Shown: positions 1 through 7,350 of the stretch, piece by piece
Position numbering within the stretch: the first letter of the stretch is position 1
How the letters are laid out: the number at the start of each line of letters is the position of its first letter
Origin: Thermoleophilaceae bacterium
GTDB lineage: Bacteria; Actinomycetota; Thermoleophilia; Solirubrobacterales; Thermoleophilaceae
Length of the DNA stretch: 11,132 bases
NCBI GenBank assembly: GCA_013812485.1
Contig: JACCTJ010000260.1
Coordinates: forward strand, 1 to 11,132
Reading direction: 5' to 3'
Notes under the pieces: model-generated
What the model was told of the DNA's origin: nothing
Databases searched by the model: none
The model's input: the letters and a program-made list of their open reading frames with translations, nothing else
Program-made: the position numbers and the translations under genes

Positions 1-395
1 GTGCTCTGCTGTGGCCGCCGCGTGCGGGCGGCCTCGACGGCGACCGGGAAGTCGAGGCTGTCGTCGCCCGCCGCCGCCGAGTCCGTGGTCGGCTCGGCGA
101 GGATGCCCGCGTCGGTGTAGACCACGAGCAGGACCGTCACGCGCACGCCGGCGGCATCCGCCGTGCGGCGGACCAGGCCCTTCAGCTTCGGCTGGGGCAG
201 GTTGGCGCCCACGGCCTCCTTGAGCTGCCCGGAGTACTGCGCGGAGAGCTTGGCGAGGTCTCCCAGCTTCGCGTCGACGAGACGCCGCTCGAGGCCCGGC
301 AGGACCGCGGCGGACACCAGGCCGACGGCGGTGACGGCCACAGCGAAGAACCCGAGCGTCAGCCGTGCGCGCAGCGAGTCCGCGAGCCGCGCCAC
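1..395 (-). CDS. Sensor histidine kinase, N-terminal part (cut by left edge)
   Basis: This is the start of a membrane sensor kinase that should phosphorylate the response regulator encoded just upstream. About 131 codons are visible. They begin with a GTG at 395-393, immediately after the TGA of the regulator (398-396) with no spacer and no clear ribosome binding site, so translation is probably coupled. A short basic N-terminus (VARLADSLRARL) leads into one hydrophobic segment at about residues 13-33. An extracytoplasmic stretch follows, with the motif RVTVLLVVYTDAGILAEP at about residues 85-102, typical of sensor input domains in actinobacterial kinases. The HAMP, dimerisation (His) and ATPase domains would lie beyond the left edge, so the kinase call rests on the visible N-terminus plus the operon position. 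The signal sensed cannot be read from this part. Confidence 0.75.
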   Translation of the reverse strand, partial: MARLADSLRARLTLGFFAVAVTAVGLVSAAVLPGLERRLVDAKLGDLAKLSAQYSGQLKEAVGANLPQPKLKGLVRRTADAAGVRVTVLLVVYTDAGILAEPTTDSAAAGDDSLDFPVAVEAARTRRPQQS

Positions 396-1115
396 TCAGC
401 GGTCGGGCGTGTCGCGGAAGCGGTAGCCGACTCCGCGCACGGTGAACAGGTACTCCGGCTCCTTGGCCTCGGTCTCCAGCTTCTCGCGCAGGTGGCGGAT
501 GTGGACGTCGATGGTTCGCGGATCGCGGTAGGCCGAATCACCCCAGATGCGCGTCAGGAGCATCTCGCGGGTGAAGACCCGGCCCGGGGAGCGGGCGAGC
601 GCGTGCAGGATCTCGAACTCCACGAAGGTCAGCGTGATGGCCGCCCCGCGCACCTCGACGGCGCGTTTGGCCGGGTCGATGCGCAGCTCGTGGGCGATCA
701 CGCTCGGCTCCTCGTCGGCCTCGCTCACGTCGGGCTGCTGCATGCCCGCGCGACGCAGGGCCGCCTTCACGCGCGAGCGGAACTCCCGCATGGAGAACGG
801 CTTGGTGATGTAGTCGTCGGCGCCGAGCTCGAGTCCGAGGACCTTGTCGAACTCCTCCGACTTCGCGGTCAGCATGATGATCGGCACCGGGCTGCGAGCG
901 CGCAGACGCCGGCAGACGTCGAAGCCGTCGCGCTTCGGGAGCATCACGTCGAGCACGATCAGGTCGAAGGAGCCCTCGTTGAAGCGCTCCAGCGCCTCCT
1001 CGCCGTCGCGTGCGGGAACGACGTGGTATCCCTCCTTGCGCAGGGGGTAAGCCAGGAGCTTCTGGACCGATTCCTCGTCGTCGACGAGAAGGATGCGCGG
1101 GGGCTGGGTTGAGAT
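396..1115 (-). CDS. OmpR/PhoB-family response regulator with a probable ATC start
   Basis: Phosphorylation-controlled DNA-binding transcription factor of 239 aa if started at the ATC. The receiver domain (about residues 7-120) has the acidic pair D12-D13 in ILLVDDE, phospho-acceptor D56 in VLDVMLP, T83 in IIMLTAK and K105 in DYITKPF. The C-terminal winged-helix domain (about 132-235) contains TFVEFEILHALARSPGRVFTRE and the closing VRGVGYRF, the hallmark end of this family. No ATG, GTG or TTG lies in frame between the far upstream sequence and codon 54, yet D12/D13 must be included. The ATC at 1115-1113 sits 5 nt after GGGAG (1125-1121) and gives an N-terminus STQPPRILLVDDE that I would expect for the family. 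The kinase gene follows directly. The regulon is unknown. Confidence 0.93.
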   Translation of the reverse strand: MSTQPPRILLVDDEESVQKLLAYPLRKEGYHVVPARDGEEALERFNEGSFDLIVLDVMLPKRDGFDVCRRLRARSPVPIIMLTAKSEEFDKVLGLELGADDYITKPFSMREFRSRVKAALRRAGMQQPDVSEADEEPSVIAHELRIDPAKRAVEVRGAAITLTFVEFEILHALARSPGRVFTREMLLTRIWGDSAYRDPRTIDVHIRHLREKLETEAKEPEYLFTVRGVGYRFRDTPDR

Positions 1116-1125
1116 GTGATCTCCC
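1106..1125 (-). promoter_or_regulatory. Ribosome binding site and start codon of the response regulator inside a small hairpin
   Basis: On the minus strand GGGAG (1125-1121) is followed 5 nt later by the ATC start. The sequence GAGAT-CAC-ATCTC (1123-1111) is a perfect 5-bp inverted repeat with a 3-nt loop. After two unpaired A residues, CCC can extend the stem to the leading GG. The stem therefore covers both the ribosome binding site and the start codon. The pairing is directly visible; any effect on translation is inference. Confidence 0.45.
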
Positions 1126-1188
1126 TCACGGTGGATTGTAGGTCGGGGGAACCGGTGCGCTTGCAGGCTGAGGGATAGGTTTGGCGCA
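1116..1188. other. Divergent intergenic region between the two-component operon and the peptidase-like gene
   Basis: These 73 bp must hold 5' signals for both divergent genes. Apart from the ribosome binding sites (GGGAG at 1125-1121 on minus; AGG within GATAGGT at about 1177-1179 on plus, 9 nt before the GTG) I see no convincing -35/-10 pair. Control of the peptidase-like gene by the adjacent regulator is possible but not shown by any recognisable direct repeat. Confidence 0.3.
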
Positions 1189-2970
1189 GTGATCGAGCCG
1201 CGGATCTATCGCGCCGCCCTCGTGCCCGCCCTGCTCGCCGTTCTCGTCGCCATGTTCGCGGTCGAGAGCCGCCCCGCGCCGCTGCCGCGCGGGCTCGCCG
1301 CGGACGAGCTCTTCGATCCCTCGCGCGCGCTCGCCGACGCCGAGGACATCGCCGAGGCGAGCGCGAGGCCCGAGCGCCGCGGGGCCGGTCCGCCCGGCTC
1401 GGAGTCGGCGCGGTTCGTGGCCGAGTCCTTCGCCGCCAGTGGCTTCGAGACGCGCATCGACCGGTTCGAGGCGGGCGGCCGACGGCTCGCCAACGTGATC
1501 GGCCGGCGCGCCGGGACGGCTTCGACGGAGAGTCAGATCGTGGTCGTGGCCGGTCGCGACGGAGTCGGGCCCGGCGGCCCGGTCGCCGGGGCGGCCGACA
1601 CCGCGGCGCTGCTCGAGCTGGGGCGCGCCCTCGAGGGCCGGCCCTCGCGGCGAACCGTGACGCTCGTCTCCCTCGAGGGCGCGCGGATCGACGAGGCCGG
1701 CGCCCGCCGGCTGGCCCAGGATCTCCCCCCGGTCAGGGTCGAGGCCGTCCTCGCCCTCTCGGGGCTGGGCGCGCGCGCCACACTCGAGTCGCCGATAATC
1801 GAGTGGTCGAACGACTCCTCGCGGACGAGCGCTCGGCTGACGCGCACGGCGGGCGACGCGGTGCGCCAGGAGATCGGGTCGCTGCCGGGACAGGAGAGCG
1901 TGCCCGCTCAGCTCGTGCGCCTCGGCTTTCCCCTGGGCCTCGGCGCCCAGGGGGTGATGCTCGAGCGGGGCCTCCACGCGATCCGCTTCTCGGGCAGCGG
2001 CGAGCTGCCCGCCCCCGAGCGCTCGCTCGACGCGCTGGACGAGGAGCGCTACGCAGCGCTGGCAACGGCGGTGCTGCGCACGATCTCCGCGCTCGACGAG
2101 CGCGGGCTTCCCCGCGCAGAGCCGCCGAGCACCTATCTCGCCGGCGAACGCCAGGTCGTGCCGGGGTGGTCGGTCCTGCTCGTCGCCTTCGCCCTGCTCG
2201 TCCCGGCGCTCGTCACGGTCGCCGACGGCTTCGCCCGGGCGGGCCGCCGCCGCGGGAGGGTCGGGGCGTGGACCCTGTGGGCGCTCGCCGGCGCACTCCC
2301 GTTCGCAGTCGCCTACGCGCTCCTGCGGCTGCTCGACCTGGTCGCCCTCGTGCCCGGGTTCGCTGTCGCGATCCCGCCTGCGGCCGAGCCCCCGACCACG
2401 TGGGCGATCGTCCTGCTCGTGAGCCTCGCCGTGGTCAGCGCCCTGGGCTGGTTTCTCGGGCGGCGCCCCCTGGTGCGGCGCCTGCACGGGCTGTCGCGAC
2501 CGTCGGCTCCCGCCGCCGGCGCGGCCGTGGCGCTGACGGTGTGCCTCGCCGCCCTCGCCGTCTGGGCGCTCGACCCCCTGGCCGCGCTCTTCCTCGTGCC
2601 CGCGGTGCACCTCTGGTCGGGCGCGGCCATCACCGAACGGCCGCGGCTCGGCCTCGTCCTCCTCATGGCCGGTCTCGTGCTCCCTCTCGCGGTCGCCGTC
2701 TTCTACCTCGAGCGACTCTCGCTCGGCCCGCTCGACGGGCTCTGGTACCTGTGCCTGCTGGTGGCCGGCGGCCACGTGAGCCCGCCCGCCGCGCTGCTCG
2801 GCTGCGTTCTCGTCGGGGCCTTCTGCTCGCTGGTGGCGGTGCTCGCCGCGCGGGCCGGGGAGCAGGCGGGCGCGCTGCCGCCCGGGCCGCCGTCGCCGCC
2901 CCTGCGCGGGCCGCTGACCTACGCGGGCCCGGGCTCGCTCGGAGGCACGCGCTCGGCGTTGCGGCGCTAG
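1189..2970 (+). CDS. M28-peptidase-like, multi-pass membrane protein (probably catalytically inactive)
   Basis: A 593-aa protein starting at GTG 1189. One hydrophobic anchor (about 8-24) precedes a roughly 270-residue domain that follows the M28 aminopeptidase layout: an N-terminal [21 protein letters not shown] stretch, a core strand [10 protein letters not shown] (117-125), [19 protein letters not shown] (132-150) and [10 protein letters not shown] (156-165). In active M28 enzymes these places carry the zinc ligands in A-H-x-D, G-A-x-D-N-x-S-G and an E-E pair. Here the His is Arg (R123), the Asp-Asn is Asp-Thr (D137-T138) and the E-E is L-E. After about residue 325 come some seven to nine membrane segments (about 326-347, 358-396, 403-424, 442-478, 486-507, 516-555) and a Pro-rich tail. 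I therefore read it as a membrane protein with a pseudo-peptidase exodomain. Its role is unknown. It diverges from the two-component operon and ends tail-to-tail with thiL. Confidence 0.8.
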   Translation: MIEPRIYRAALVPALLAVLVAMFAVESRPAPLPRGLAADELFDPSRALADAEDIAEASARPERRGAGPPGSESARFVAESFAASGFETRIDRFEAGGRRLANVIGRRAGTASTESQIVVVAGRDGVGPGGPVAGAADTAALLELGRALEGRPSRRTVTLVSLEGARIDEAGARRLAQDLPPVRVEAVLALSGLGARATLESPIIEWSNDSSRTSARLTRTAGDAVRQEIGSLPGQESVPAQLVRLGFPLGLGAQGVMLERGLHAIRFSGSGELPAPERSLDALDEERYAALATAVLRTISALDERGLPRAEPPSTYLAGERQVVPGWSVLLVAFALLVPALVTVADGFARAGRRRGRVGAWTLWALAGALPFAVAYALLRLLDLVALVPGFAVAIPPAAEPPTTWAIVLLVSLAVVSALGWFLGRRPLVRRLHGLSRPSAPAAGAAVALTVCLAALAVWALDPLAALFLVPAVHLWSGAAITERPRLGLVLLMAGLVLPLAVAVFYLERLSLGPLDGLWYLCLLVAGGHVSPPAALLGCVLVGAFCSLVAVLAARAGEQAGALPPGPPSPPLRGPLTYAGPGSLGGTRSALRR

Positions 2971-3989
2971 ATCCAGGAACGGGGGTCGCCCGAGGAGCGC
3001 TCGCGGCCGGAGCCTCCCGCCTCGTGCTCGAAGCCACGCAGCTCGGCCGAGGCCGCGGCGCGGCCGCGCAGGTCGAGGCCGGCTCCCGAGCTGACCCCGC
3101 CGATCCAGGTCACGCTGGTACCGGCCCCGGCGGCCGCGCGCTCGAGGGCCGCGCGCCGCGCCGCCGGCGCGGTCAGCATCAGCTCGAAGTCCTCCCCGGC
3201 GGTGGCCGCGAGGGCGGTGGGATCGTCCCCCGCGGCGGCGGCGACCTCCGCCACGCCCTCGGCGAGCGGGAGGGCTCCGAGGTCGACGGCGATGGCGACC
3301 CCGCTGCGCTCGGCCAGGTGGCGCGCGTCGGTGGCGACGCCGTCGCTCAGGTCGATCATCGCGGAGGCTCCAGCGCGGGCGAGGGCCAGCCCGGCTTCGA
3401 GTCGGGGCTCGGGGCGGCGGTGGCGATACACCAGCGCCGCCTCGAGCTCCGCGGCGAGATCGGCCTCGAGCCCTTCGAGCAGCCGCCGGCCGGCCCCCGA
3501 GCCGCCGAGCGCGCCGGTCACCCCGAGCAGGTCTCCCGCCCGCGCGCCGTCGCGGCCGACGAGCGCCTCCGCATCGTCGGTCCAGCCCGTCACGGCGATC
3601 GTGACCACGAGCGCCGGCCCACTCGCCACGTCGCCGCCGGCGATGGTCACCCCGGTCCGCTCGGCGAGCGCCTCCGCCGCCTCGACCAGAGCGATCGCCT
3701 GCTCGCCGGAGAGGCTCTCAGGACAGACGAGACCGACGTAGGCCTCACCCGGCTCGGCGCCCATGGCCGCGAGGTCCGAGAGGGCCGAGGCCAACGCGGC
3801 GTGACCGACGTCGGCCGGCGAGTGGGTGGCTCGGCGGAAGTGGACGTCCTCGACCACAGTGTCGAGCGAGGTCACGGCGACCGGACGGGCGCGTACCACG
3901 GCGGCGTCGTCACCGGGGCCGCGCACGACGCGATCGCTGCGAAGCCGCAGCGATCGCTCGAGCGCCTCGATCAGGCTGAGCTCGGCCAT
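2967..3989 (-). CDS. thiL: Thiamine-monophosphate kinase
   Basis: ATP-dependent phosphorylation of thiamine monophosphate to thiamine diphosphate, the last step of the cofactor pathway, in the cytoplasm. The 340-aa length is normal for the family. Visible motifs in order: GPGDDAAVV (24-32, Mg/ATP site), [11 protein letters not shown] (41-51; the usual VEGVHF with Gly changed to Asp), [12 protein letters not shown] (69-80), GGDVASGP (118-125), [16 protein letters not shown] (210-225) and AGEDFELML (264-272; usual form GEDYELL). The ATG at 3989-3987 is preceded by GGAG with a 4-nt gap and gives the typical start [10 protein letters not shown]; upstream in-frame codons belong to the end of the preceding gene's region. 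It lies 38 nt downstream of the end of the glycosyltransferase and is probably co-transcribed with it. Its stop overlaps that of the convergent gene. Confidence 0.96.
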   Translation of the reverse strand: MAELSLIEALERSLRLRSDRVVRGPGDDAAVVRARPVAVTSLDTVVEDVHFRRATHSPADVGHAALASALSDLAAMGAEPGEAYVGLVCPESLSGEQAIALVEAAEALAERTGVTIAGGDVASGPALVVTIAVTGWTDDAEALVGRDGARAGDLLGVTGALGGSGAGRRLLEGLEADLAAELEAALVYRHRRPEPRLEAGLALARAGASAMIDLSDGVATDARHLAERSGVAIAVDLGALPLAEGVAEVAAAAGDDPTALAATAGEDFELMLTAPAARRAALERAAAGAGTSVTWIGGVSSGAGLDLRGRAAASAELRGFEHEAGGSGRERSSGDPRSWI

Positions 3990-4027
3990 CGGGCTCCAGT
4001 GTGACGCCGAGCGCCGGCGCAGGGCCT

Positions 4028-5136
4028 CTAGAAGGGGATCGCGATCACGAGCGTCCACGCGGTGAGCGACGGTGGCGGCCACGAGCCGTCGGCTCCTCCC
4101 AACCGCCGCCAGCGAGCAGCCACGCGAGGTACCACGGAACGAGCCAGGCCGAGGCCCCTCGCCACGTTCGCCACAGCAGCCAGGAGGCGACCGTGGCGAG
4201 CGCCCCCGCGTAGGCGAAACGCATCGGGGCGCGGAAGTCGAGACGGTCCCCGGGAAGCACGGCGCCGAGCAGCTCCGAGGTCTTGAAGGGGAGGGAGAAG
4301 CTCGAGGTCCGGGCCTGATTCTCACGCACAGCGTCGAGCCAGCCGACGGCCTCCGAGCCGAACCCGGCCAGGCCGATCAGCAGCAACGAGCGCGACCGCG
4401 GCCGCGGCGAGCGTCGCGCCCGCCGCCTGTCGGCGCCACCGCGCGCCCGCGATCAGGAACGGCACGAGGAGCGCCTGCCGAGGCCTTGACCGCGGTCGCG
4501 GCGGTGGCCAGCGCCGCGCCGCTCGCCTCGCGGTCCCCTACGTAGACCAGGAGGGCGGCGGCCGTGACCGCCAGGATGAGCGCCTCGTTGTGGGCACCGC
4601 CGACCAACGTGCACGAGCAGAGCCGGGTTCAGCCCCACGAGCAGCGCGGCGCCGCGAGGGTCGAGCCCGCGCCGGGCCGCGGCGCCCCAGAGGAGCGCCA
4701 CCGCCCCCAGCGACGCCGCCGCGGCGATCGCCTTGAGCACCCAGAGCCCGACCCGGGACGGAGACGCCCGCCAGCGCGTAGGAGGCGAGCAGGAACAGGA
4801 GATGGAGCCCGCCGACAGCCGCGACCGCGACGCGGCGCGGGATCCCGCGCGACCACGACCGCGTAGGCGAGCAACGCGAGCCAGAGTCCGGCGTCGAAGA
4901 GCGGCCCGGCTAGCGGCCCGGCGCCGACGTCGAGACCGAGCGGACGCAGGGGTCCGATCAGCCAGTCCGGCGACCCTCCGCCGTCGCCGGCACGAGGCGC
5001 GAGCCCGGCGTCGCCGAGAGGACGACCAGCGCCCCGTAGACGAAGGCGAGGACGACCAGAGCGACGAGCCCGAGGTGGACGCCCCGCGTGGATCGCTCGG
5101 GCGGCCCGTCGGCGGCGGCGGCCGCCGACGGCTCAC
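4028..5136 (-). pseudogene. GT-C-type polyprenol-phosphate-sugar glycosyltransferase (MptB-like), broken by multiple frame changes
   Basis: No single frame spans this region, but minus-strand segments in changing frames join into one multi-pass membrane protein of about 365 residues. In order: VSRRRPPPP start (GTG 5136, GTGA overlap with the PBP stop); HLGLVALVVLAFVYGALVVL; SPDWLIGPLRPLGLDVGAGP; PRRVAVAAVGGLHLLFLLAS; VGLWVLKAIAAAASLGAVAL; LNPALLVHV + [69 protein letters not shown] with stop at 4030-4028. The HVVGGAHNEAL and LVPWYLAW motifs match the MptA/MptB (polyprenol-phosphomannose-dependent mannosyltransferase) type as I know it. Frame changes lie near 5090-5136, 4974-4976, 4844-4846, 4752-4754, 4606-4607, 4478-4480, 4385-4386, about 4098-4116 and about 4066-4069. 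It may be a decayed gene or local sequence error. If functional, it would transfer a sugar outside the membrane. Confidence 0.7.
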
Positions 5137-7301
5137 TCGATGTCCGGAACCTCCGGGACGTCGATGTCGATGTCACCGCCACCCCCGTCGCTACCGCCGC
5201 CGCTTATGCCGGTGTCGCTTCCCCCGTCCGACGGCGATTCGTAGAAGCGAGGGCTCGAGCGGTAGCCGTCGTCGGAGTAGCCCCCACCGTTGTAGGAGTT
5301 GTTCCCACCTCCGGGTATCCGCAGGTAGGTGCGGCTACCGCCCGAGCCGCGCGAGCCGCCCTGCTGCGCGCGCTTGCCGTAGAAGGGACTGAACGTCACC
5401 GGGTTGCGCGGGCTGGGGAAGCTCGCGCAGTCGTTTCCCTTGGCCACGTCCATGTAGCTGCCCCAGATCTGGGCGGGGAAGGTGCCGCCCGCGACGTCGA
5501 TCCCGTGCACGCCGCGCATCTCGCGCAGCGCGTTCGGATAGCCGACCCAGACCGAGCTGGCGAGGGCCGGCGTGTAGCCGGCGTACCAGGCGTCGTTGAA
5601 GTCGTCGGTGGTCCCCGTCTTGCCGGCGGAGGGGCAGCTTATCTGCGCCTTGGTGGCGGTGCCGCGCTGCACGTTCTGCTCGAGGATCTTCGTGACCTCG
5701 CTGGCAACCCCGTCCGAGAAGACGCGCTTGCGCTTGGGCTTGCCGAGGTTCTCGGTGTTGCCGTCGGGGAACTCGACCTTGAGGATCGCCTTGGGCTGGT
5801 TGCGTACGCCGCCGGAGGCGAGCGTGGCGTAGGCGTTGGCCATCTCGAGCGGAGAGACGCCGAGGCGCAGGCCGCCGAGGCCCTCCGAGGGAAGCGCGTC
5901 GAGCTTCGTGGTGATCCCCATCATCTTCGCGGTGCGACGTACCTCGTCGGGCCCGAGGTCGAGGTCGAGCTGCGCGTAGACTGTGTTGTCGGACTTGATC
6001 GTCGCCTGGACGAGGTCCATGCGCCCGCCGTAGGTCTTGTCGTAGGTCTGGACCTTCCACGGGCCGTACTTCTCGGTGTTGAGCGACAGCGGCTTCGACT
6101 GGTAGGTGGTCGAGCGCGGGTCGACCTGCTTGCGGATGGCTGTCGCCAGCACCATGGTCTTGAAGGCCGAGCCGGGCTGGCGATGCCCCTGCGCGGCGAG
6201 GTTGAAGGTGCGCTCGTCGTAGGTACCGCTCGAGGCCATGGCCTTGACGTGGCCCGTGTCGGGGTCGATCGAGACCACCGCGGAGCTCGGATCGTCGGGA
6301 TAGCCAAGGTTGCTCGTAATGGCCTGCCGTCCGGCCTCCTGGAGACGCGGGTCGACGGTCGTTCGCACCTTGAGGCCCCCCCGGCGGAAGACGCCCGCGC
6401 CGTAGCGCTCGATGAGCTCGTCCTGGACGTAGTCGAAGAAGTAGGGCTCGCGGCGCTTGGTGTAGCGATCTCCGCGGTTGAGATCGAGGCCCTTGCGGGC
6501 AGCCTTGCGCCCGCGCGCAGGGGAGATGCGCTTGTTGCGGACCATCTGCCCCAGCACCTCGTTTCGGCGCTCCAGCGCGGCGGAGGGATTACGGAAGGGG
6601 CTGTACTGCGACGGCGCCTGCGGGAGGCCCGCGAGGAGCGCCGCCTGGTGGAGCTTGAGGTCGCCGGCACGCTCGGAGAAGTACATCTGCGCCGCCGCCT
6701 CGATCCCGATCGCGGTGCGCCCGTTGATCGTTCCGAAGGGAACCGAGTTGAGGTACTCGCGGAGGATCCACCGCTTCGAGCGGCGCTTCTCGAGCTCCGA
6801 GGCCAGCTTGGCCTCGCGGATCTTGCGCTCGAAGGAGCGTTCGGCATCCTTGATGTAGAGCGCGCGAGCGAGCTGCTGGGTGATCGTCGAGCCGCCCTGC
6901 ACCGTCTTCCCGGAGCGGATGTTCTTGACGCCGGCGCGCACGATCGCCCCGTAGTCGACGCCCTTGTGGGTCCAGAAGTTCTCGTCCTCGATGGCGACGA
7001 GCGCGTCGCGCATGTCCTCGGGCATCTGACTCCACCTCACCGGTGTGCGGACCTCGTCGGACTGGACGTAGCCGAGCCGCGAGCCGTCGGCGGCGAAGAT
7101 CACCGAGCTCTGGCCCTTGTCGATGGCGCGGAGCTCGTCCAGGTTCGGTCCGGTCGCAGCCACCGCGGCGACGTATCCGACGACGCTGAGCAGACCGACG
7201 GCGGCCAGCGCCCCGACCACGGCTAGGCCGAGGCCGGCCCGGCGGACGATCGGCGGGCGCCGCTTGTGGTGGCGACGCGTCTGTCGCTGGCGGTGGGTCA
7301 T
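5133..7301 (-). CDS. Class A penicillin-binding protein (peptidoglycan transglycosylase/transpeptidase)
   Basis: Bifunctional cell wall synthase, 722 aa, that polymerises lipid II glycan and cross-links peptides outside the membrane. A basic tail (1-22) and one membrane anchor (about 22-49) precede the GT51 domain: AIEDENFWTHKG (103-114, catalytic E105), QGGSTITQQLAR (135-146), RKIREAKLASELE (159-171), KRWILREYLNSVPFG (176-190) and RTAIGIEAAAQMYF (195-208). The transpeptidase domain has S378-x-x-K381 (PGSAFKTM), S437-D-N439 (KSDNTVYAQ) and K561-T-G-T564 (AGKTGTTDDFNDAW). All catalytic residues are present. Residues about 645-722 form a Gly/Ser/Asp-rich low-complexity tail ending in acidic DIDIDVPEVPDIE. 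Start ATG 7301; the ribosome binding site is weak. It follows the MscS gene by 49 nt, and its TGA overlaps the next gene's GTG. Confidence 0.97.
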   Translation of the reverse strand: MTHRQRQTRRHHKRRPPIVRRAGLGLAVVGALAAVGLLSVVGYVAAVAATGPNLDELRAIDKGQSSVIFAADGSRLGYVQSDEVRTPVRWSQMPEDMRDALVAIEDENFWTHKGVDYGAIVRAGVKNIRSGKTVQGGSTITQQLARALYIKDAERSFERKIREAKLASELEKRRSKRWILREYLNSVPFGTINGRTAIGIEAAAQMYFSERAGDLKLHQAALLAGLPQAPSQYSPFRNPSAALERRNEVLGQMVRNKRISPARGRKAARKGLDLNRGDRYTKRREPYFFDYVQDELIERYGAGVFRRGGLKVRTTVDPRLQEAGRQAITSNLGYPDDPSSAVVSIDPDTGHVKAMASSGTYDERTFNLAAQGHRQPGSAFKTMVLATAIRKQVDPRSTTYQSKPLSLNTEKYGPWKVQTYDKTYGGRMDLVQATIKSDNTVYAQLDLDLGPDEVRRTAKMMGITTKLDALPSEGLGGLRLGVSPLEMANAYATLASGGVRNQPKAILKVEFPDGNTENLGKPKRKRVFSDGVASEVTKILEQNVQRGTATKAQISCPSAGKTGTTDDFNDAWYAGYTPALASSVWVGYPNALREMRGVHGIDVAGGTFPAQIWGSYMDVAKGNDCASFPSPRNPVTFSPFYGKRAQQGGSRGSGGSRTYLRIPGGGNNSYNGGGYSDDGYRSSPRFYESPSDGGSDTGISGGGSDGGGGDIDIDVPEVPDIE

Positions 7302-7350
7302 CGGAGTGTGCTGGGCGCCGAGCGGGCCGCCTGAGGCGCGGCGGGTCGAA

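Noticed and set aside
1126..2775. 549-codon minus-strand ORF antisense to the peptidase-like gene
   Set aside because: Charged, low-complexity translation (Glu/Arg/Gly/His) without hydrophobic core or motifs; typical shadow.
1803..4004. Very long plus-strand ORF (733 codons) across the peptidase-like gene and thiL
   Set aside because: Arg/Ala/Pro/Gly-rich shadow in high-GC DNA with no domain. It overlaps two well supported genes with clear motifs.
4028..5136. Programmed frameshifting as the explanation for the glycosyltransferase
   Set aside because: About nine shifts in mixed directions without repeated slippery motifs or stimulatory structures; indel decay or sequence error explains it more simply.
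5088..7226. 712-codon plus-strand ORF antisense to the PBP gene
   Set aside because: Antisense shadow caused by strong third-position G/C bias. The opposite strand carries a complete class A PBP with all catalytic motifs.
7327..7344. Inverted repeat CCGCC / GGCGG between the MscS and PBP genes as a terminator or attenuator
   Set aside because: Only 5 bp with an 8-nt loop and no T-run; such repeats are frequent by chance in DNA this GC-rich.
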